Shown here in pieces: positions 5,150 to 8,111 of a stretch of 8,111 nt of DNA. Under the pieces are notes generated by a model, which worked only from the letters and a program-made list of their open reading frames with translations, made no database searches and was not told where the DNA came from. Position 1 is the stretch's first letter, and every line of letters begins with the position of its first letter. A program made the position numbers and the translations under genes. Source of the stretch: Desulfuromonadaceae bacterium (lineage in GTDB: Bacteria; Desulfobacterota; Desulfuromonadia; Desulfuromonadales; Geopsychrobacteraceae); the NCBI GenBank assembly GCA_013138655.1, contig WTCI01000301.1:1-8111 (forward strand), given 5' to 3'.

Positions 5150-6988
5150 ATGAGCATCGTTGAAACCGCAACAATTGAGGAACCGCAGAGGGATACACCG
5201 GAGCTCTGGGCTGATTTCACCGCTGCTTGCAGTGAGCAGGACTATTATCAAGGCTGGCTGGCGTTACAGAGCGGGCTGATTCCGGGTGTCGTTCAGGGTC
5301 TGTTGGTTGTTGCCGCGGCAGATAAACAATTTATGCCGGTTGCCGGTTGGCCGCAAAGTGGGAGCGAGCCACAACGGCTTTCCGATGTCGTTGAACGTGT
5401 GCTGGAAGAGAACTGCGGGCTGCTGGTCGAATTGCCGGACTCTGCAAACTACGCCATTGCCTATCCCTTGTTGGTCGATGAGACCTTGTGTGGCGTGGTG
5501 GCACTGGAAGTCTCTGCCTCGGCTGAGGCAGAATTGCAAAGAGCGATGGAGCATTTGCAGTGGGGGGTTGCCTGGCTGGAGTTGCTGGTACGGCGCAAAC
5601 AGGCCGACGAGAACCAGGCTACTCTGCACCGATTGAAGACCGCTGTTGATATGCTTGCCGTGGTTCTGGGACAAGAAAGCTTTGCTGCGGCAGCTATGGC
5701 TTTTACCACCGAGCTGTCTGCCGCCAGTGAGTGTGAACGGGTCAGTCTCGGTTTTTTGCGTGGCCGTAAGCTTAAACTGCAGGCCGTTTCCCACAGTGCT
5801 GAGGTTGGCCGGAAGATGAACCTGACCCGTGCCATCGAGCGGGTTATGGAAGAAGCGATCCTGCAACGGCGCGAAATTTCTTATCCGCCGATTGAAGAAG
5901 AGGTGCTGATCTGTCGCGAACACGAAGCCTTGTCTCGTCAGCAATCGATGGCCTCGATTATCAGTTTTCCATTATATGGCCAGGGACGCTATTACGGTGC
6001 GCTGACCTGCGAACGAGCCGCCGATCGACCCTTCACTGAGCGGGATGTCGAATTTTTTCGAGCGATCGCTGCTTTGCTCGGCCCGGCGTTGGAGAGTAAG
6101 TATTTAAATGACCAACCACTGCCGGTTAAATTCAAAGCAGCCGCCCAGCAGCAATTACAACGTCTGTTCGGTCCACGTTATTTCGGACGCAAGCTGTTTT
6201 TACTGCTGCTGATCGGAGTGATTGCTTGCTTTAGTGTGCTCGAATGGGATTATCGATTGTCTGCCGATATGACCCTGGAAGGTGCAATCCGTCGGGCGGT
6301 GGTGGTGCCTTTTAACGGTTTTATTGATCAGGCTCCGGCCCGCGCCGGGGATCTAGTTGAGCAGGGAGCGTTGCTCTGTTCTCTGGACGACCGCGACTTA
6401 CGCTTGGAAATGCTGGCTAAAAACAGTCAGCAACGGCAGCTGGATCGGCAGTATCAGGAGGCGGTTGCCAAGCATGATCGCGCTCAGGCCAAGATTATCA
6501 AAGCGCAACTGGATCAGTCTCAAGCCGAGCTCGACTTGATTGTCGCCAAGTTGGAGCGGAGTAGATTGACGGCACCATTTGCCGGACTGCTGGTCAGTGG
6601 TGACCTGAGCCAACGACTTGGAAGTGCGGTGGAGCAAGGGGAAATCTTGTTCGAGGTGACACCGCTTGATGCCTACCGGGTCATTCTCAAGGTTGATGAG
6701 CGCCGGATAGCTGATGTGCAGACGGGTCAGCAGGGGACTTTGGTTCTTTCGTCTTTGCCCAATCAGCGGTATCAATTTGCCGTGTCAAAAATCACTCCGA
6801 TTACCACCGCTGAGGAAGGACGCAATTACTTCCGCATTGAGGCTCACCTGCAAACGGTTGACGACAATCTGCGACCGGGGATGGAGGGAGTCGGCAAGAT
6901 TTTTATCGACCGGCGCAAGCTGATATCGATCTGGACTCGCGATTTGCTGGAGTGGGTTCAGTTAACGCTGTGGAACTGGTTGCCTTGA
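5150..6988 (+). CDS. GAF-GAF-TM-HlyD membrane fusion protein
   Basis: A 612-residue fusion protein. There is no signal peptide, so the first ~345 residues should be cytoplasmic. They hold two GAF-like regions, ~35-145 (the AIAYPLLVDETLCGVVALE part is typical) and ~165-315 (SIISFPLYGQGRYYGALTCERAADRPFTERDVEFF, ends given only as landmarks SIISFPLY and DVEFF). TM is ~347-363, preceded by basic residues (RYFGRK), which fits N-in. The rest is a periplasmic HlyD/membrane-fusion architecture: half-lipoyl motif near 380-412 (VVVPFNGFIDQ, AGDLVEQGALLCSLDD), a short coiled-coil hairpin (~413-470), the second half (LTAPFAGLLVSGDLSQRLGSAVEQGEILFEV) and a beta-barrel to ~587. Such adaptors bridge an inner-membrane pump to an outer-membrane channel; the short coiled coil could limit reach. 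GAF domains usually bind small ligands, so ligand-gated adaptor action is inferred. The M50 gene follows after 26 nt. Confidence 0.82.
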   Translation: MSIVETATIEEPQRDTPELWADFTAACSEQDYYQGWLALQSGLIPGVVQGLLVVAAADKQFMPVAGWPQSGSEPQRLSDVVERVLEENCGLLVELPDSANYAIAYPLLVDETLCGVVALEVSASAEAELQRAMEHLQWGVAWLELLVRRKQADENQATLHRLKTAVDMLAVVLGQESFAAAAMAFTTELSAASECERVSLGFLRGRKLKLQAVSHSAEVGRKMNLTRAIERVMEEAILQRREISYPPIEEEVLICREHEALSRQQSMASIISFPLYGQGRYYGALTCERAADRPFTERDVEFFRAIAALLGPALESKYLNDQPLPVKFKAAAQQQLQRLFGPRYFGRKLFLLLLIGVIACFSVLEWDYRLSADMTLEGAIRRAVVVPFNGFIDQAPARAGDLVEQGALLCSLDDRDLRLEMLAKNSQQRQLDRQYQEAVAKHDRAQAKIIKAQLDQSQAELDLIVAKLERSRLTAPFAGLLVSGDLSQRLGSAVEQGEILFEVTPLDAYRVILKVDERRIADVQTGQQGTLVLSSLPNQRYQFAVSKITPITTAEEGRNYFRIEAHLQTVDDNLRPGMEGVGKIFIDRRKLISIWTRDLLEWVQLTLWNWLP

Positions 6989-7014
6989 GATGATGGTGAA
7001 CGTCGGAACTGCGT

Positions 7015-8111
7015 ATGAGTGAATCTCTCTTCAGCCAGTCCTGGTATCGTGTCGCACCGCTTAAGCCGCGCTTGCGCAGTCATGTGCAAATCCATCAGCA
7101 CTGCTATCGCGGGGACGACTGGTACGTCATTCAGGATCGCTTTACCGGCCGCCACCACCGCTTTTCTCCGGAAGCCTATCAGTTGATCGGATTGATGGAT
7201 GGGCGGCGGACGCTCGGTCTGATCTGGGAGACTGCCTGCGCGCGGCTCGGTGATCATATGCCGACCCAGGATGAGGTGATCGGGCTGCTTTCGCAACTGT
7301 TCCGTTCCGACCTGTTGCAGACCTGTGCACTGCCCGATTTTGACGAACTGCAGCAGCGGCAAGACCAGGGGCAGCGCAATCGGCTGCTGGCAAACCTGCG
7401 TTCACCGATGTCGGTCCGCTTTCCATTGCTTGATCCGGATCGTTTTTTAACTGCAACCCTGCCGCTGTTAAGCCCCTTTTTAGGTTGGCTGGCACTATTT
7501 GTCTGGCTCGGTGTCGTTGCTATTGCGGCGGTGCTGGCGATGCTGCACTGGTCGGATCTTATGGCGAATTTCACCGACCAGCTACTGAGTTTGGAGAATC
7601 TGTTACTGGTTAGCTTGATTTATCCGTTGCTAAAACTTCTGCACGAGTTCGGTCATGCCTATATGGTTAAAAAATGGGGCGGCGAGGTCCATGAAATGGG
7701 CATCATGCTACTGGTTTTTATGCCGATCCCCTATGTTGATGCTTCTTCCTCACTGGCTTTTCGCGAGAAACGTAAGCGGATGCTGGTCGGTGCTGCGGGG
7801 ATTCTGATCGAACTGTTTGTTGCCGCCCTGGCGCTGCTGGTCTGGTTGAATGTCGAGCAGGGTGCGATAAGTGCCGCAGCTTTTAATGTCATGCTGATCG
7901 CTGGGATCTCGACGTTACTGTTCAACGGCAATCCGCTGCTGCGTTTCGATGCCTATTATGTACTGGCCGATTACCTGGAGATTCCAAATCTAGGCCAGCG
8001 CAGTAACCGTTACATCAGCTATCTCTGCCAACGTTACTTGCTCGGTGTCAACACCTCAGAATCACCGGCAACGGCACCGGGAGAAGCTGGCTGGATGTTT
8101 AGCTATGCCCT
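7015..8111 (+). CDS. M50 family (site-2-protease-like) peptidase with PqqD-like N-domain (3' partial)
   Basis: The frame stays open to the right edge: 365 full codons are visible. The ATG at 7015 is chosen because a stop lies in frame at 6997-6999 and no better start intervenes; the SD (GGAA, 7005-7008) is weak. Residues ~25-105 (DDWYVIQDRFTGRHHRFSPE to QLFRSDLLQT) fit a PqqD-like winged helix, the fold that binds leader peptides in RiPP pathways. Then come membrane segments (~152-178, 192-208) leading to HEFGH at 210-214, the zinc and catalytic motif of M50. Further hydrophobic spans lie at 225-240, 256-278 and 287-305. NPLLRFDAYY at 306-315 supplies the likely third ligand Asp312; family members usually have Gly where Ala313 stands. 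This type is often annotated 'putative peptide zinc metalloprotease'. It may cleave a membrane-bound substrate or serve as the membrane partner of the HlyD protein encoded just before; which is uncertain. Confidence 0.82.
   Translation, partial: MSESLFSQSWYRVAPLKPRLRSHVQIHQHCYRGDDWYVIQDRFTGRHHRFSPEAYQLIGLMDGRRTLGLIWETACARLGDHMPTQDEVIGLLSQLFRSDLLQTCALPDFDELQQRQDQGQRNRLLANLRSPMSVRFPLLDPDRFLTATLPLLSPFLGWLALFVWLGVVAIAAVLAMLHWSDLMANFTDQLLSLENLLLVSLIYPLLKLLHEFGHAYMVKKWGGEVHEMGIMLLVFMPIPYVDASSSLAFREKRKRMLVGAAGILIELFVAALALLVWLNVEQGAISAAAFNVMLIAGISTLLFNGNPLLRFDAYYVLADYLEIPNLGQRSNRYISYLCQRYLLGVNTSESPATAPGEAGWMFSYA

Noticed and set aside
5264..5944. 226-codon open frame on the minus strand
   Set aside because: It is fully opposite the GAF-HlyD gene, with no recognisable domain and a Gln/His/Leu-rich composition typical of antisense shadows.

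Overview
The window is a compact, one-directional (+ strand) stretch from a Gram-negative bacterium. Base composition is roughly balanced. The gene style fits an anaerobic deltaproteobacterium of the Desulfuromonas/Geobacter/Pelobacter type: HlyD adaptors, SurA-like lipoproteins, GAF and HAMP sensors, and a large palindromic intergenic repeat. That placement is an inference from style, not proven. Every gene points the same way and all real coding sequence is on the + strand.

Region 1 (2-2969) holds the C-terminal 877 codons of what is probably a giant calcium-binding RTX surface or secreted protein. Its reading frame is open through the left edge, so the true start lies outside. It carries glycine/aspartate-rich RTX repeats in a 57-59 residue super-period, then a very acidic linker and a basic, aromatic C-terminal tail. 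A small DUF3467-type protein overlaps its stop codon by 8 bases and is probably translationally coupled. A strong rho-independent terminator closes this unit at 2994-3031.

Region 2 (3071-3273) is intergenic. It holds a 168-bp, almost perfectly symmetric imperfect palindrome (MITE- or giant-REP-like). A candidate sigma70 promoter follows, with its -35 box inside the right arm of the palindrome and its -10 just outside it.

Region 3 (3274 to the right edge) is a tightly packed operon of five genes, the first four junctions being a 1-nt overlap or gaps of 1, 7 and 26 nt. The genes are a SurA-like lipoprotein with a degenerate parvulin part, a two-TM protein with a HAMP-like domain and no output domain, and an exported HELAH metallopeptidase with a TTG start. 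They are followed by a GAF-GAF-TM-HlyD fusion adaptor and a multi-TM M50 (site-2-protease-like) protein with a PqqD-like N-terminal domain, cut by the right edge.

Taken together, the window looks like a giant RTX protein next to its own envelope machinery. That machinery would comprise a chaperone-like lipoprotein, an exported peptidase, a sensor-bearing periplasmic adaptor and an intramembrane-type peptidase possibly able to bind a substrate peptide. No ABC transporter is visible where a classical type I secretion system would have one. Whether the operon exports, processes or releases the RTX protein is an inference from proximity only.
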